Shown: positions 55,049 to 64,000, counted from the stretch's first letter. The stretch: DNA of 64,000 nt from Aristaeella lactis (GCF_018118585.1 NZ_CP069421.1:3162001-3226000); one strand, 5' to 3'. Numbers and translations: made by a program. Notes: generated by a model from the letters alone, not told the origin.

Positions 55049-55617
55049 CGCTGCTGATCGACAACTATGACAGCTTTTCCTACAACCTGTTTCAGTATGT
55101 GGGAGAACTGGATCCGGATATCCGGGTAATCCGGAACGACGAGATGAACCTTGAGGAGATCCGGGCCCTGAAGCCGGACAGGATCATTCTTTCTCCCGGT
55201 CCCGGACGGCCGGAAGATGCCGGGATCACGCAGGCAGCAGCCGGGGAGCTTGGCAAGGAAATCCCGCTGCTGGGAGTGTGCCTGGGGCACCAGGCGATCT
55301 GCGCGGCCTTCGGTGCGACAGTAACCTACGCCAAAGCCCTGATGCACGGGAAACAGTCCGTGGTACGGCAGGAGGGCAACAGCCCGCTGTTTGCGGGACT
55401 GCCGGAAACTTTCGCGGTGGCACGGTATCATTCCCTGGCCGCGGATCCGGAAACCATGCCGGAGTGCCTGATGGTGACGGCCAGGACGGAAGACGGCGAG
55501 GTCATGGCGGTGCAGCATAAGGAGTATCCGATCTACGGGGTACAGTTTCATCCGGAAAGCATACTCACGCCATCAGGCCACAAAATGCTTGAGCATTTTA
55601 TGGCACTGAAGGCGTGA
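55045..55617 (+). CDS. trpG: Anthranilate synthase component II (glutamine amidotransferase)
   Basis: 190 residues, class I glutaminase. Catalytic Cys79 in LLGVCLGHQA and the His/Glu pair in YGVQFHPES. SPGPGRPEDAG is the TrpG/PabA consensus. The ATG overlaps the trpE stop (ATGA); the longer open frame from 54982 is in another frame of trpE and not used. It may also serve p-aminobenzoate synthesis. Confidence 0.96.
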   Translation: MTLLIDNYDSFSYNLFQYVGELDPDIRVIRNDEMNLEEIRALKPDRIILSPGPGRPEDAGITQAAAGELGKEIPLLGVCLGHQAICAAFGATVTYAKALMHGKQSVVRQEGNSPLFAGLPETFAVARYHSLAADPETMPECLMVTARTEDGEVMAVQHKEYPIYGVQFHPESILTPSGHKMLEHFMALKA

Positions 55618-55659
55618 AATGCAGAATGCAGAATGCAGAATGCAGAATTCAGAATTAAT
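55618..55659. repeat. Heptanucleotide tandem repeat, AATGCAG type
   Basis: Six contiguous units: four AATGCAG, then AATTCAG and AATTAAT, beginning at the trpG stop. It occupies the first third of the trpG/trpD gap. Confidence 0.93.
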
Positions 55660-55750
55660 ACTGAAGCTGCTCATAATGTGTATTACAGATTGGATAGATA
55701 CAGAGTAACGGATTGATAAAACAGAGTCTATTATAAAAGGAGAGAAAAAG

Positions 55751-56767
55751 ATGATTAAGGAAGCTATTGTGAAGATTGTCAGCAAGGAAGACCTGACCTA
55801 TGAGGAAGCCTATACCGTGATGAATGAGATCATGAGCGGGGAGACCACACCGACCCAGAACGCGGCTTTCCTGGCGTCCCTGTCCACCAAGAGCGCCCGG
55901 GCGGAGACCACGGACGAGATTGCCGGTTGTGCCGCGGCGATGAGGGAAAAAGCAACCCGCGTGGAAGCAGGGGACGAACTGTTTGAGATCGTCGGTACCG
56001 GCGGAGACAACGCCCACAGCTTCAACATCTCCACAACGTCGGCGCTGGTGGCCGCAGCGGGCGGCATGCGGGTCGCCAAGCACGGTAACCGGGCTGCCTC
56101 CAGCAAATGCGGTACGGCGGACTGCCTGGAAGCACTGGGTGTGAACATTGACCAGAGTCCGGATAAGTGCCGTGAACTGCTGGACAAGGCCGGCATGTGC
56201 TTCTTCTTTGCCCAGAAATATCACACTTCCATGAAGTATGTGGGTGCCATCCGGAAGGAACTGGGATTCCGGACCGTGTTCAACATCCTGGGACCGCTGA
56301 CCAATCCGGGACATCCTTCCATGCAGCTGCTGGGCGTGTATGACGAGTATCTGGTACAGCCCCTGGCCCAGGTGCTGATGAATCTGGGCGTAAAGCGCGG
56401 CATGGTGGTTTACGGACAGGACAAACTGGACGAGATCTCCATGAGCGCGCCGACGACGGTCTGCGAATTCAAGGACGGCTGGATGAAGAACTATGTGATC
56501 ACTCCCGAACAGTTCGGCCTGAAACGCTGCGCAAAACAGGACCTGGTCGGCGGAACCCCGGCGGAGAATGCCGAAGTCACGAAGGCAATCCTTGCGGGCA
56601 AGAAGGGACCAAAACGGGATGCCGTCCTGATGAACGCCGGCGCGGCCCTGTATATCGGCGGCAAAGCGGAAAGCCTGGCCGCAGGAATCAAACTGGCGGC
56701 GGAGATCATTGACAGCGGAAAAGCTACGGAGACGCTTGAGAAACTTATAAAAGTTTCTCAAGAATGA
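55751..56767 (+). CDS. trpD: Anthranilate phosphoribosyltransferase
   Basis: 338 residues. PRPP site [11 protein letters not shown] (82-92), the [15 protein letters not shown] stretch and [11 protein letters not shown] are typical. It attaches phosphoribose to anthranilate. ATG at 55751 follows AAGGAGAG. Its last ten codons form half of a perfect 12-bp hairpin (56735-56762) that begins the next repeat array, so the true C-terminus was probably reshaped by the repeat. Confidence 0.97.
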   Translation: MIKEAIVKIVSKEDLTYEEAYTVMNEIMSGETTPTQNAAFLASLSTKSARAETTDEIAGCAAAMREKATRVEAGDELFEIVGTGGDNAHSFNISTTSALVAAAGGMRVAKHGNRAASSKCGTADCLEALGVNIDQSPDKCRELLDKAGMCFFFAQKYHTSMKYVGAIRKELGFRTVFNILGPLTNPGHPSMQLLGVYDEYLVQPLAQVLMNLGVKRGMVVYGQDKLDEISMSAPTTVCEFKDGWMKNYVITPEQFGLKRCAKQDLVGGTPAENAEVTKAILAGKKGPKRDAVLMNAGAALYIGGKAESLAAGIKLAAEIIDSGKATETLEKLIKVSQE

Positions 56768-56843
56768 ATTATTGATCTGCAGTCAATATGAATTATTCGG
56801 CTGACGCCGAATATGAATTATTGGGCTTCGCCCAATATGTAAG
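56735..56843 (+). repeat. Hairpin array between trpD and trpC
   Basis: CTTGAGAAACTT/AAGTTTCTCAAG (56735-56762, overlapping the trpD end), ATTGA/TCAAT (56771-56787), ATTCGGC/GCCGAAT (56795-56812) and ATTGGGC/GCCCAAT (56820-56836). The joining linker ATGAATT is constant; stems differ. It is the second copy of the gltB/gltD type array. Confidence 0.85.
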
Positions 56844-56860
56844 TTACAGGAGACAGTCAG

Positions 56861-57643
56861 ATGAACATACTGGATAAGCTTGCGGATCTTTCCCGGGAAT
56901 GGGCGAAGAGAGAACAGGAGACGGTTTCGGCAGAAGAACTGCGGGAACAGGCAAAAGCACTGGGCAAGGGAAACGGGGAGGCGTTCCTTTCCGCACTGAA
57001 AAAGCCGGGGATCTCCTTTATCTGCGAGATCAAGAAGGCGTCTCCCTCCAAGGGACTGATCTCCCCGGACTTTCCCTACCTGAAGATCGCGGAGGCCTAT
57101 GAACAAGCCGGGGCGGACTGCATCTCCTGCCTGACGGAGCCGGAATACTTCCTGGGATCCGACGACATCTTCCGCGAAGTGCGGGAAAAGGTGAACCTGC
57201 CGATGCTGCGCAAGGATTTCACGGTATGTGAGTATCAGCTGGATCAGGCAAGGGTGATGGGAGCCAATGCCGCCCTGCTGATCGTTTCCCTGATGGATGA
57301 AAGGACGCTGGCGGCTTACCTGGAGCACTGCGAAGAACTGGGGATCGCGGCACTGGTGGAAACGCATGACGAGGAAGAGATCCGGACGGCAGTTTCAGCC
57401 GGGGCAAAGATCATCGGGGTCAACAACCGGAACCTGAAGGACTTTTCCGTGGATTTCGGAAACGCGGCGAGGCTGCGGGACAGGATCCCGCCGGAATGTA
57501 TCTACGTGGCGGAAAGCGGAGTCAGGACACCGGAGGATGTGCAGCGGCTGAGGCAGATCGGCGCGGATGCCGCACTGATCGGTGAAACGCTGATGCGCGC
57601 GGAAGATCCGGCGGAAACGCTAAAGAGCCTGAGACGGCAGTGA
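56861..57643 (+). CDS. trpC: Indole-3-glycerol-phosphate synthase
   Basis: 260 residues, TIM barrel. CEIKKASPSKGLI, DCISCLTEPEYFLGS, LRKDFTVCEYQLDQARVMGANAALLI and GVNNRNLKDF are in order, carrying the catalytic Lys and Glu. It closes the indole ring. ATG at 56861 follows ACAGGAGAC. Confidence 0.97.
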   Translation: MNILDKLADLSREWAKREQETVSAEELREQAKALGKGNGEAFLSALKKPGISFICEIKKASPSKGLISPDFPYLKIAEAYEQAGADCISCLTEPEYFLGSDDIFREVREKVNLPMLRKDFTVCEYQLDQARVMGANAALLIVSLMDERTLAAYLEHCEELGIAALVETHDEEEIRTAVSAGAKIIGVNNRNLKDFSVDFGNAARLRDRIPPECIYVAESGVRTPEDVQRLRQIGADAALIGETLMRAEDPAETLKSLRRQ

Positions 57644-57710
57644 TAAGCCTTCGGCTAAGTAAGGGATTCCTCCTCTACGCCTGCGGCTTCGGTCGGAATG
57701 ACAACTATTG
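57643..57710. repeat. Interspersed repeat GGGATTCCTC...CGGAATGACA, first copy
   Basis: A small hairpin AGCC-ttc-GGCT, then AGTAAGGGATTCCTC, TCTACGC, and GTCGGAATGACA. It fills most of the trpC/trpF gap and closely matches 60741-60790. Confidence 0.75.
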
Positions 57711-57731
57711 TATAGCGAGAAGGAAAGCGAC

Positions 57732-58337
57732 ATGACAAAGATCAAGATGTGCGGATTACGGCGGAAGGAAGACATTGAGGCCGTTAATGAGCTGCGGCCG
57801 GACTATGTCGGGTTTGTGTTCTTTCCGGGCAGTAAGCGTTATATCACACCGGAAACAGCGAAGGAACTGAAAGCAGGACTTGCTCCGGGAATCCGCACCG
57901 TCGGGGTGTTTGTGGATGAAAAACCGGAGAATGTTGCCTGGCTGCTGGAAGAGGGCGTGATCGACATTGCCCAGCTTCACGGGAATGAGGATGAGGCATA
58001 CCTGGAAAGCCTGCGGGGACTGACGGAAAAACCGCTGATCCAGGCTTTCCGGATCCGGAGTGAGGCGGACATACAGCGGGCGATAGCTTCTTCTTCGGAG
58101 GAAATCCTGCTGGACGCCGGGGCCGGGGACGGCAGGACCTTTGACTGGAGTCTCCTGGCAAAGGTGACGCGTCCGTATTTCCTGGCGGGAGGACTGAACC
58201 CCGAAAATGTATCCGGTGCGGTCCGGACACTGAATCCCTATGCGGTGGACGTTTCTTCCGGCATTGAAACAGACGGATTCAAGGATAAAGAAAAAATGCG
58301 CGCTTTTGTGCGGGAAATAAGAGGTGACAGGGCATGA
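57732..58337 (+). CDS. trpF: Phosphoribosylanthranilate isomerase
   Basis: 201 residues, small TIM barrel. N-terminal KIKMCGLRR with the catalytic Cys, [29 protein letters not shown] and the C-terminal [18 protein letters not shown]. Rearranges the ribosyl group. ATG at 57732 follows GAAGGAAAG; the longer frame from 57708 lacks a site. The stop overlaps trpB by ATGA. Confidence 0.96.
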   Translation: MTKIKMCGLRRKEDIEAVNELRPDYVGFVFFPGSKRYITPETAKELKAGLAPGIRTVGVFVDEKPENVAWLLEEGVIDIAQLHGNEDEAYLESLRGLTEKPLIQAFRIRSEADIQRAIASSSEEILLDAGAGDGRTFDWSLLAKVTRPYFLAGGLNPENVSGAVRTLNPYAVDVSSGIETDGFKDKEKMRAFVREIRGDRA

Positions 58338-59524
58338 GCAACCAGAACGGACGCTTTGGGATCCACGGCGGGCAGTATATCCCCGAGACACTGATGAACG
58401 CTGTGATCGAACTGGAAGAGGCGTATAACCATTACAAGGCGGATCCGGAATTCAACCGGGAACTGACCGCTCTCCTGAATGATTACGCAGGCCGGCCGTC
58501 CCGGCTGTATTACGCTGAAAAGATGACGAAAGACCTGGGCGGGGCAAAAATCTACCTGAAGCGGGAAGACCTGAACCATACCGGTGCGCACAAGATCAAC
58601 AACGTACTGGGACAGGCGCTGCTGGCAAAGAAGATGGGCAAGACCCGCCTGATCGCTGAAACCGGCGCCGGCCAGCACGGGGTGGCGACCGCCACAGCCG
58701 CGGCCCTGATGGGGATGGAGTGCGTTGTATTCATGGGTGAGGAAGATACCATCCGCCAGGCACTGAATGTGTACCGGATGCGGCTGCTTGGCGCGGAGGT
58801 GATCCCGGTGAAGACCGGCACCGCAACCCTGAAGGATGCTGTCAGTGAGGCAATGCGGGAATGGACCAGGCGGATTGATGACACTCATTACTGCCTTGGC
58901 TCCGTGATGGGACCGCATCCGTTCCCGACGATCGTCCGGGACTTCCAGGCGGTGATCTCCAAAGAGATCAAGGAACAGATGATGGAGAAGGAAGGACGGC
59001 TGCCGGACGCGGTGATCGCGTGTGTCGGCGGCGGAAGCAACGCCATCGGCAGCTTCTATCACTTTATTGAGGATAAAGGAGTCCGCCTGATCGGCTGCGA
59101 GGCGGCTGGCCGGGGGATTGACACCTTTGAAACCGCCGCGACGATGAATACCGGGCGGCTGGGAATCTTCCATGGCATGAAGAGCTATTTCTGCCAGGAT
59201 GAGTACGGCCAGATCGCTCCGGTGTATTCCATCTCGGCCGGACTGGATTATCCCGGCGTCGGTCCGGAACACGCCTGGCTGCACGATATCGGGCGGGCGG
59301 AATATGTGCCGGTGACGGACGAGGAAGCCGTCTGTGCCTTTGAGTACCTGGCAAAGACCGAAGGGATCATTCCAGCGATCGAGTCGGCCCATGCCGTGGC
59401 GTACGCCCGGAAAATCGCGCCGGAAATGAAACCGGACCAGACCATTGTGATTACCGTTTCGGGACGCGGAGACAAGGATTGTGCCGCGATCGCCCGCTAC
59501 AGGGGGGAGGATCTCCATGAGTAA
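58334..59524 (+). CDS. trpB: Tryptophan synthase beta chain
   Basis: 396 residues. PLP Lys87 in [24 protein letters not shown] at the start, [11 protein letters not shown] and the phosphate loop [12 protein letters not shown]. Joins indole and serine. Start overlaps the trpF stop; the end overlaps trpA by 8 bp. Confidence 0.98.
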   Translation: MSNQNGRFGIHGGQYIPETLMNAVIELEEAYNHYKADPEFNRELTALLNDYAGRPSRLYYAEKMTKDLGGAKIYLKREDLNHTGAHKINNVLGQALLAKKMGKTRLIAETGAGQHGVATATAAALMGMECVVFMGEEDTIRQALNVYRMRLLGAEVIPVKTGTATLKDAVSEAMREWTRRIDDTHYCLGSVMGPHPFPTIVRDFQAVISKEIKEQMMEKEGRLPDAVIACVGGGSNAIGSFYHFIEDKGVRLIGCEAAGRGIDTFETAATMNTGRLGIFHGMKSYFCQDEYGQIAPVYSISAGLDYPGVGPEHAWLHDIGRAEYVPVTDEEAVCAFEYLAKTEGIIPAIESAHAVAYARKIAPEMKPDQTIVITVSGRGDKDCAAIARYRGEDLHE

Positions 59525-60296
59525 GATCGCATCTGCTTTTGACCACGGAAAGGCTTTTATCGCTTTCATTACCTGCGGGGATCCGGATCTTGACACTACA
59601 GGCCGGGCCGTGCGCGCGGCCGTTGAGAACGGTGCTGACCTGATCGAACTGGGCATCCCTTTTTCCGATCCCACAGCGGAAGGCCCGGTGATCCAGGAGG
59701 CCAGCCTGCGGGCACTGCAGGCGGGCACCACAACAGACCGAATCTTCGGCTTTGTGAAGGAACTGCGGACAGACGTTACGGTTCCCATGGTCTTCATGAC
59801 CTATGCCAATGTGATCTTCTCCTACGGCGCGGAGAAATTTATCTCCACCTGCGCACAGATCGGGATCGACGGACTGATCCTGCCGGATCTGCCCTTTGAG
59901 GAGAAAGAGGAGTTCCTGCCCCTGTGCCGGCAGTACGGGGTGGACCTGATCTCGCTGATCGCCCCGACGTCTGAAAACCGGGTGGCAATGATCGCCCGGG
60001 AGGCGGAGGGCTTTATCTACCTGGTATCCAGCCTTGGCGTGACCGGAACCCGCAGTGAGATCACCACGGATCTGGTACCGATCATCCGGACGATCCGGGA
60101 AAACGCAAAGGTGCCGGTGGCCATCGGCTTCGGTATTTCCACACCGGAGCAGGCGAAGAAGATGGCGGCGATCTCCGACGGCGCGATCGTTGGATCGGCG
60201 ATTGAAAAGATCCTTGCACAGCACGGCAAGGAATCGGCTGAATATATCGGCGATTATGTCCGGTCCATGAAGAACGCACTGAAAGAACTGAACTAA
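59517..60296 (+). CDS. trpA: Tryptophan synthase alpha chain
   Basis: 259 residues, TIM barrel that splits indole-3-glycerol phosphate. Catalytic Glu44 in [11 protein letters not shown]. The usual second acidic residue (Asp in DPLADGP) is Glu55 here in DPTAEGP, a conservative change. [11 protein letters not shown] and [11 protein letters not shown] follow. ATG at 59517 lies in the trpB end after GGGGGGAGG. Confidence 0.97.
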   Translation: MSKIASAFDHGKAFIAFITCGDPDLDTTGRAVRAAVENGADLIELGIPFSDPTAEGPVIQEASLRALQAGTTTDRIFGFVKELRTDVTVPMVFMTYANVIFSYGAEKFISTCAQIGIDGLILPDLPFEEKEEFLPLCRQYGVDLISLIAPTSENRVAMIAREAEGFIYLVSSLGVTGTRSEITTDLVPIIRTIRENAKVPVAIGFGISTPEQAKKMAAISDGAIVGSAIEKILAQHGKESAEYIGDYVRSMKNALKELN

Positions 60297-60308
60297 GAGG
60301 GAAAAAAC

Positions 60309-60725
60309 ATGATTCGACAACTGTCCATTTTCGCGGAAAACAAAAAAGGCGCCATGAACCGGATTACCCAGATCCTGGCGGACGCCGGTATCAACATGAA
60401 CACCCTGATCACAAATGACAGCGCTGAATTCGGCATTATCCGCATGCTGGTATCTGATACGGACCGGGCCGCGGATGAACTGCAGGCGGACGGATATATG
60501 TGCCATACGGACTATGTGGCCGCTGTGGAGATCGGAGACGAATGCGGCAGCCTGAATGACCTGCTGACGGTGATCAATGACGGCAATATCAACCTGGATT
60601 ACCTCTATGTGACCTACAATACGCTGAGCAGGCTGCCGGTGGCAATCCTGAAGGCATCCGACCTGATGGAAGTGGAAGGTTTCCTGCAGGCAAAGGGATA
60701 TAAAACCCTGGAGCGGATAGACTGA
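60309..60725 (+). CDS. Tandem ACT-domain protein
   Basis: 138 residues, two ACT-type halves: RQLSIFAENKKGAMNRITQILADAGINM (1-30 region) and, after residue 72, AVEIGDECGSLNDLLTVINDGNINLDYLY. ACT domains bind amino acids, often for feedback control. There is no catalytic domain. The position as the last gene after trpA, 12 bp away with an AGAGGG site, suggests a tryptophan- or aromatic-linked sensor or partner. The ligand is unknown. Confidence 0.88.
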   Translation: MIRQLSIFAENKKGAMNRITQILADAGINMNTLITNDSAEFGIIRMLVSDTDRAADELQADGYMCHTDYVAAVEIGDECGSLNDLLTVINDGNINLDYLYVTYNTLSRLPVAILKASDLMEVEGFLQAKGYKTLERID

Positions 60726-60740
60726 AACCAACCATTTCAA

Positions 60741-60790
60741 TGCGTCCTTCGGACGTAGTAAGGGATTCCTCGACTACGCTCGGAATGACA
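60741..60790. repeat. Interspersed repeat GGGATTCCTC...CGGAATGACA, second copy
   Basis: TGCGTCC-ttc-GGACGTA, then AGTAAGGGATTCCTC, GACTACGC and TCGGAATGACA. It differs from 57643 in the hairpin and in a shorter middle; the arms TCC/GGA are paired in both. Confidence 0.8.
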
Positions 60791-60809
60791 CTTTGGTACA
60801 TGAAAATAT

Positions 60810-60842
60810 ACGCCCTGACGAACAGACCGTCAGGGCGTTTGC
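60810..60842. terminator. Terminator between the trp operon and glgB
   Basis: ACGCCCTGACG, a 7-nt loop and CGTCAGGGCGT, an 11-bp perfect stem, between convergent units. T's are few (TTT). Confidence 0.7.
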
Positions 60843-60852
60843 TCATAACAGT

Positions 60853-62793
60853 TTATTTTTTCTTTACTTTGAAGAAGACCGCGGCCAGCGGCGGGAGAAC
60901 GATCTCGCAGGAGAAGGGATGCTCCTCCTGGGGGATTTCTTCCGCATGAAGGACTGTGCCGTTATAGAGGTTGCTGCCGCCGTATTCCGCTTTGTCGGAA
61001 TTGAGGATCTCGGTCAGTTCACAGTCAAAGGGCAGGCCGATGCGGTAATTCAGGTAGGGCTGGGGAGTGAAGTTTACCGCGCAGACGATGGAACTGCCTT
61101 TATCATCGGATCGCATCACAGCAGCCGCACTGCGCTGTTTGTCGTTCACGTTCAGCCACTTGAAGCCGTCCCAGCTGTCATCGATCCTGTGCAGGGCAGG
61201 CTCGCTGCTGTACAGGTGATTCAGTTCCTTTACATATTTCTGCAGGTCAGGATGCTTTTCGTAACCAAGGAGGAACCAGTCAAGCTGCTGCTGATCCCGC
61301 CATTCCACAAACTGGCCGAACTCTCCGCCCATGAACAGCAGTTTTTTGCCGGGATGCACCATGTAATATCCGTACAGCGCGCGCAGGCCCGCGAACTTCT
61401 TCCAGAGGTCGCCGGGCTGCTTGTCCAGCATGGAGCCCTTGCAGTGAACCACTTCATCGTGTGAGAAGGGCAGCACATAGTTTTCGCTGAAAGCGTACAT
61501 CATCGAGAAGGTGATCTTGTCGTGATGGTACTGCCGGTAGATCGGGTCGAGGGCGATGTAGGAGAGAATATCATTCATCCAGCCCATATTCCATTTGAAA
61601 CTGAAACCAAGTCCGCCGTCCTTTACGGGATGGGTGACCTTGGGATAGGCGGTGGATTCCTCTGCCACGGTGATGGCACCGGGACACTCCGTGCTAACGG
61701 CTTCGTTCAAGTGCTGCAGGAAACGCACCGCGTCCAGGTTCTCATGACCGCCGTACTGGTTGGGCACCCACTGGCCGGATTCCTTGCCGAAATCCAGGTA
61801 CAGCATACAGCTGACCGCATCGCAGCGCAGGCCGTCGGCATGGTATTCCCTGAGCCAGAAAATGGCGTTGGACAGGAGAAAACTGACCGCTTCACCCCGG
61901 GCGTAGTCGAACAGAAGCGTTCCCCACTGAGGCATTTCAGCACGGCGGGAATCCGCGTGCTCATAGCAGGGCGTACCGTCGAACAGGCGCAGCCCTGCCT
62001 CGTCCTTGGGGAAGTGGGCGGGGACCCAATCGAGGATGACCGCTATGCCGGCCTGGTGAAGCCTGTCCACCAGATACCGAAGCTGGTCGGGTGTGCCGTA
62101 ACGGGAGGTGGGAGCGTAATAGCCGATTACCTGATAGCCCCAGGAACCATCAAAGGGATGCTCCATGACGGGCATAAACTCCACATGGGTATAGCCCATC
62201 TCCTGCAGGTAGGGAACCAGCTGGTCAGCAATTTCAGCGTAGTTCAGGATGCGGCCGTTTTCGCCCCTGCGCCAGGTTCCCAGGTGCATCTCATAAATAT
62301 TCATGGGCTCACGGACGGCTTCTTTTTCCCTCCTGGCTTCCATCCACGCACTGTCGTTCCACTGATAGGATGACAGGTCCCGCAGCTTGCTGCCGTTGCT
62401 GGGCCGCAGTTCCATCTCAAAGCCGTAGGGGTCGGCCCGCATGTGCCATTCCCCGTTGGCACAGAGAACGGCGTATTTATAGGTGCGGAGCAGCTCTGCG
62501 GCTTCAGGACTGGAGGCGTTTTCCTGACCGGGTTCGGGTCGGAACAGGGTATCCGGCAGGCGCAGCTCCCATATGCCGTCATACTGCTTGGCCATGGGGT
62601 AAGCTTCCGTGTCCCAGTTGCAGAACCCGCCGACAAGGGAAACCCGCTGGGCATTGGGAGCCCAGACGGAGAAATGCCATTTCAGTTCACCGTTTTCCTC
62701 CACGGGATGCGCGCCTAAAAAATCATACGCGTTGACGCAGTTTCCCGCATGAAAGCTGTCACGCCGCTGTCCGTCCGGCGGATTGTACCACAT
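60853..62793 (-). CDS. glgB: 1,4-alpha-glucan branching enzyme
   Basis: 646 residues, GH13. N-terminal CBM48 (WHFSVWAPNAQRVSLVGGFCNWD), then the barrel: DWVPAHFPKDEAGL, the nucleophile Asp325 in GLRCDAVSCMLY, VAEESTAYP, and FSHDEVVH. Creates alpha-1,6 branches in glycogen. ATG at 62793 follows GGGGG. No other glg gene is in the window. It is convergent with the trp operon and divergent from the PreA-like gene. Confidence 0.97.
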   Translation of the reverse strand: MWYNPPDGQRRDSFHAGNCVNAYDFLGAHPVEENGELKWHFSVWAPNAQRVSLVGGFCNWDTEAYPMAKQYDGIWELRLPDTLFRPEPGQENASSPEAAELLRTYKYAVLCANGEWHMRADPYGFEMELRPSNGSKLRDLSSYQWNDSAWMEARREKEAVREPMNIYEMHLGTWRRGENGRILNYAEIADQLVPYLQEMGYTHVEFMPVMEHPFDGSWGYQVIGYYAPTSRYGTPDQLRYLVDRLHQAGIAVILDWVPAHFPKDEAGLRLFDGTPCYEHADSRRAEMPQWGTLLFDYARGEAVSFLLSNAIFWLREYHADGLRCDAVSCMLYLDFGKESGQWVPNQYGGHENLDAVRFLQHLNEAVSTECPGAITVAEESTAYPKVTHPVKDGGLGFSFKWNMGWMNDILSYIALDPIYRQYHHDKITFSMMYAFSENYVLPFSHDEVVHCKGSMLDKQPGDLWKKFAGLRALYGYYMVHPGKKLLFMGGEFGQFVEWRDQQQLDWFLLGYEKHPDLQKYVKELNHLYSSEPALHRIDDSWDGFKWLNVNDKQRSAAAVMRSDDKGSSIVCAVNFTPQPYLNYRIGLPFDCELTEILNSDKAEYGGSNLYNGTVLHAEEIPQEEHPFSCEIVLPPLAAVFFKVKKK

Positions 62794-63112
62794 ATGCCAG
62801 CCCCCTTTTTCTTTTTTCCGTAAGATGATTATACCATATTCATATCCGTATGTATCTTTTCGGTGCAGAATTTTGGATCAGTTCCGGAAAAAACGTGCCT
62901 ACGCCGGAAATTTGGATGAAATTCCTGCCAGTAATGTGAATATTGGAAAAACAGGGAACATTTCCGTGAAATTGTGATATACTATATGTACCATACAATA
63001 CAGACCAGTTTTACATTCTTATGATACCGACAGCAGACAGACGGAACGATTCGTTCCGCTGATGTATTCCGGCCCTTTCCGTACAGACGGCCGGACAGGA
63101 GGAGAATCAACG
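62794..63112. other. glgB / PreA-like intergenic region
   Basis: 319 bp. It has an extended -10 TGGTATAAT for glgB on minus (near 62833-62841), a plus promoter TTGTGA-16 bp-TACAAT (62972-62999) and a leader hairpin CGGAACG-att-CGTTCCG (63042-63058, approximate). Confidence 0.6.
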
Positions 63113-64000
63113 ATGATCCGTAACGAGCCATCTATCTCCAGGGCAGATATGATCCGGTGTGCACTATGTGACCGGCCGCCGTGCGACGAGGCATGCAATG
63201 AAGTGAAACCGGCTGCATTACTGCGCAGTATCTGGTTCCGGAACGAACAGACAGCTGCTCAGCGCCTGCCGGAAACCAATCCCTGCCTGACCTGCCCGGC
63301 ACCCTGCGAGCGGGCTTGTGTCCGTGCCGGTGAGGTTCCGGTGCGGGATCTGATCAACCGTCTGTACTACCAGGTGAAACCGGACTGTGAAACGAAGCTG
63401 CCGGAGAATGAAGAACGGCTGCGGTGCGACCTGTGCGGGGTTCCGCTGGAGAATCCGTTTATCCTGGCGTCTTCCGTGGTGGCAAGCACTTATGATATGT
63501 GCGCCCGTGCTTTTGAGGCGGGCTGGGCAGGGATCAGCTTCAAGACGGTCTGTACCCTGGATATCCATGAGGCTTCACCCCGCTTTTCCGCAATTACGGG
63601 CAGCGACGGGAGTATCATCGGCTTTAAGAATATTGAGCAGCTCTCTGATCACAGTGTGGCGGAGAATATGGAAATCTTCCGTCGGCTGAAAAAGAACTAT
63701 CCCACCAAGGTCATTCTGGCCTCCATTATGGGACAGAATGAGGCGGAGTGGAAGGAACTGGCCAGGCTTTGCGAGGAAAATGGCGCGGATGCGGTGGAGC
63801 TGAATTTTTCCTGCCCCAACATGGCGGAGGGCGGCCTGGGCAGCGATATCGGCCAGGTACCGGAACTGGTGGAACGCTTTACCGCGGCAGCCAGGAGATC
63901 CTGCCATATTCCGCTGCTGGTGAAACTGACACCCAACGTGGCTTCCATGAGCGAGGCAGCGGAGGCAGCTATGCGCGGAGGCGCGGATGGGCTCGCAGCG
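63113..64000 (+). CDS. Dihydropyrimidine dehydrogenase PreA-like protein, 3' end beyond the window
   Basis: 296 codons are visible. Residues 1-110 have three cysteine groups (CALCDRPPCDEAC, CLTCPAPCERAC, CDLCGVP) that could hold iron-sulfur clusters, like the N-terminal domain of dihydropyrimidine dehydrogenase. The rest is an FMN dihydroorotate-dehydrogenase-like barrel: FILASSVVASTYDM, GISFKTVC, ELNFSCPNM, and VKLTPNV. It probably reduces pyrimidines or a related ring. ATG at 63113 follows AGGAGG. The C-terminus is off the window. Confidence 0.85.
   Translation, partial: MIRNEPSISRADMIRCALCDRPPCDEACNEVKPAALLRSIWFRNEQTAAQRLPETNPCLTCPAPCERACVRAGEVPVRDLINRLYYQVKPDCETKLPENEERLRCDLCGVPLENPFILASSVVASTYDMCARAFEAGWAGISFKTVCTLDIHEASPRFSAITGSDGSIIGFKNIEQLSDHSVAENMEIFRRLKKNYPTKVILASIMGQNEAEWKELARLCEENGADAVELNFSCPNMAEGGLGSDIGQVPELVERFTAAARRSCHIPLLVKLTPNVASMSEAAEAAMRGGADGLAA

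Overview
The window looks like a chromosomal segment of an anaerobic gut or rumen clostridium (Bacillota, Clostridia). The evidence is GC-rich coding sequence with AGGAGG-type ribosome binding sites, two T-box leaders (Cys, Trp), a diaminopimelate aminotransferase-type lysine/peptidoglycan route (dapL), an intracellular hemicellulase set, CPBP and DUF6273 proteins, and LplA/LplB-type sugar ABC transport. A Christensenellales-like lineage is a guess, not shown by the sequence. No rRNA, tRNA, phage, intact insertion sequence or CRISPR array was seen.

Layout. 0-5.4 kb: arabinoxylan utilisation (GH10 xylanase cut by the left edge, LacI repressor, GH51 arabinofuranosidase) with ylmH-like and msrA genes between. 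5.4-13.8 kb: DUF6273 membrane protein, U32-like protein, a MATE pump, then a minus-strand operon of a MutS2-like ATPase without Smr domain, a GNAT-deaminase fusion and two methyltransferases. 13.8-14.0 kb: a structured RNA under a perfect consensus promoter, a possible 6S RNA. 14-20.4 kb: GH31 glycosidase, an AT-rich patch with a flavin reductase, a YjbR-DUF3795 fusion, a WYL regulator and a methyltransferase. 20.7-27.4 kb: second MATE pump, three GNAT acetyltransferases, an MBL hydrolase, cysS behind a Cys T-box, and a CPBP protease. 27.5-34.5 kb: membrane-anchored AraC regulator divergent from a sugar ABC transporter operon ending in a PHP phosphatase. 34.6-37.7 kb: a compositionally distinct island of a split ABC exporter with a MerR regulator and a MerR-type promoter.

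37.8-51.2 kb is a nitrogen block: guaA, asnB and dapL on minus; glnA, an ANTAR regulator, gltB and gltD on plus. These genes handle glutamine as product or amide donor. 51.3-53 kb is a secreted 5'-nucleotidase. 53.2-60.7 kb is a complete trpEGDCFBA operon behind a Trp T-box, closed by a tandem-ACT protein. glgB and a PreA-like dehydrogenase (cut by the right edge) finish the window.

The most unusual structure is in the spacers. From 38 to 56 kb, ten spacer sites carry tandem repeats of exactly 7 bp with several different unit sequences. The guaA leader holds three hairpins whose stems differ by compensatory changes. Two arrays of hairpins joined by an ATGAATT linker sit between gltB/gltD and between trpD/trpC. 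A third element (GGGATTCCTC...CGGAATGACA) sits in trpC/trpF and after the ACT gene. Every non-overlapping gap between trpG and trpF is filled by one of these families.
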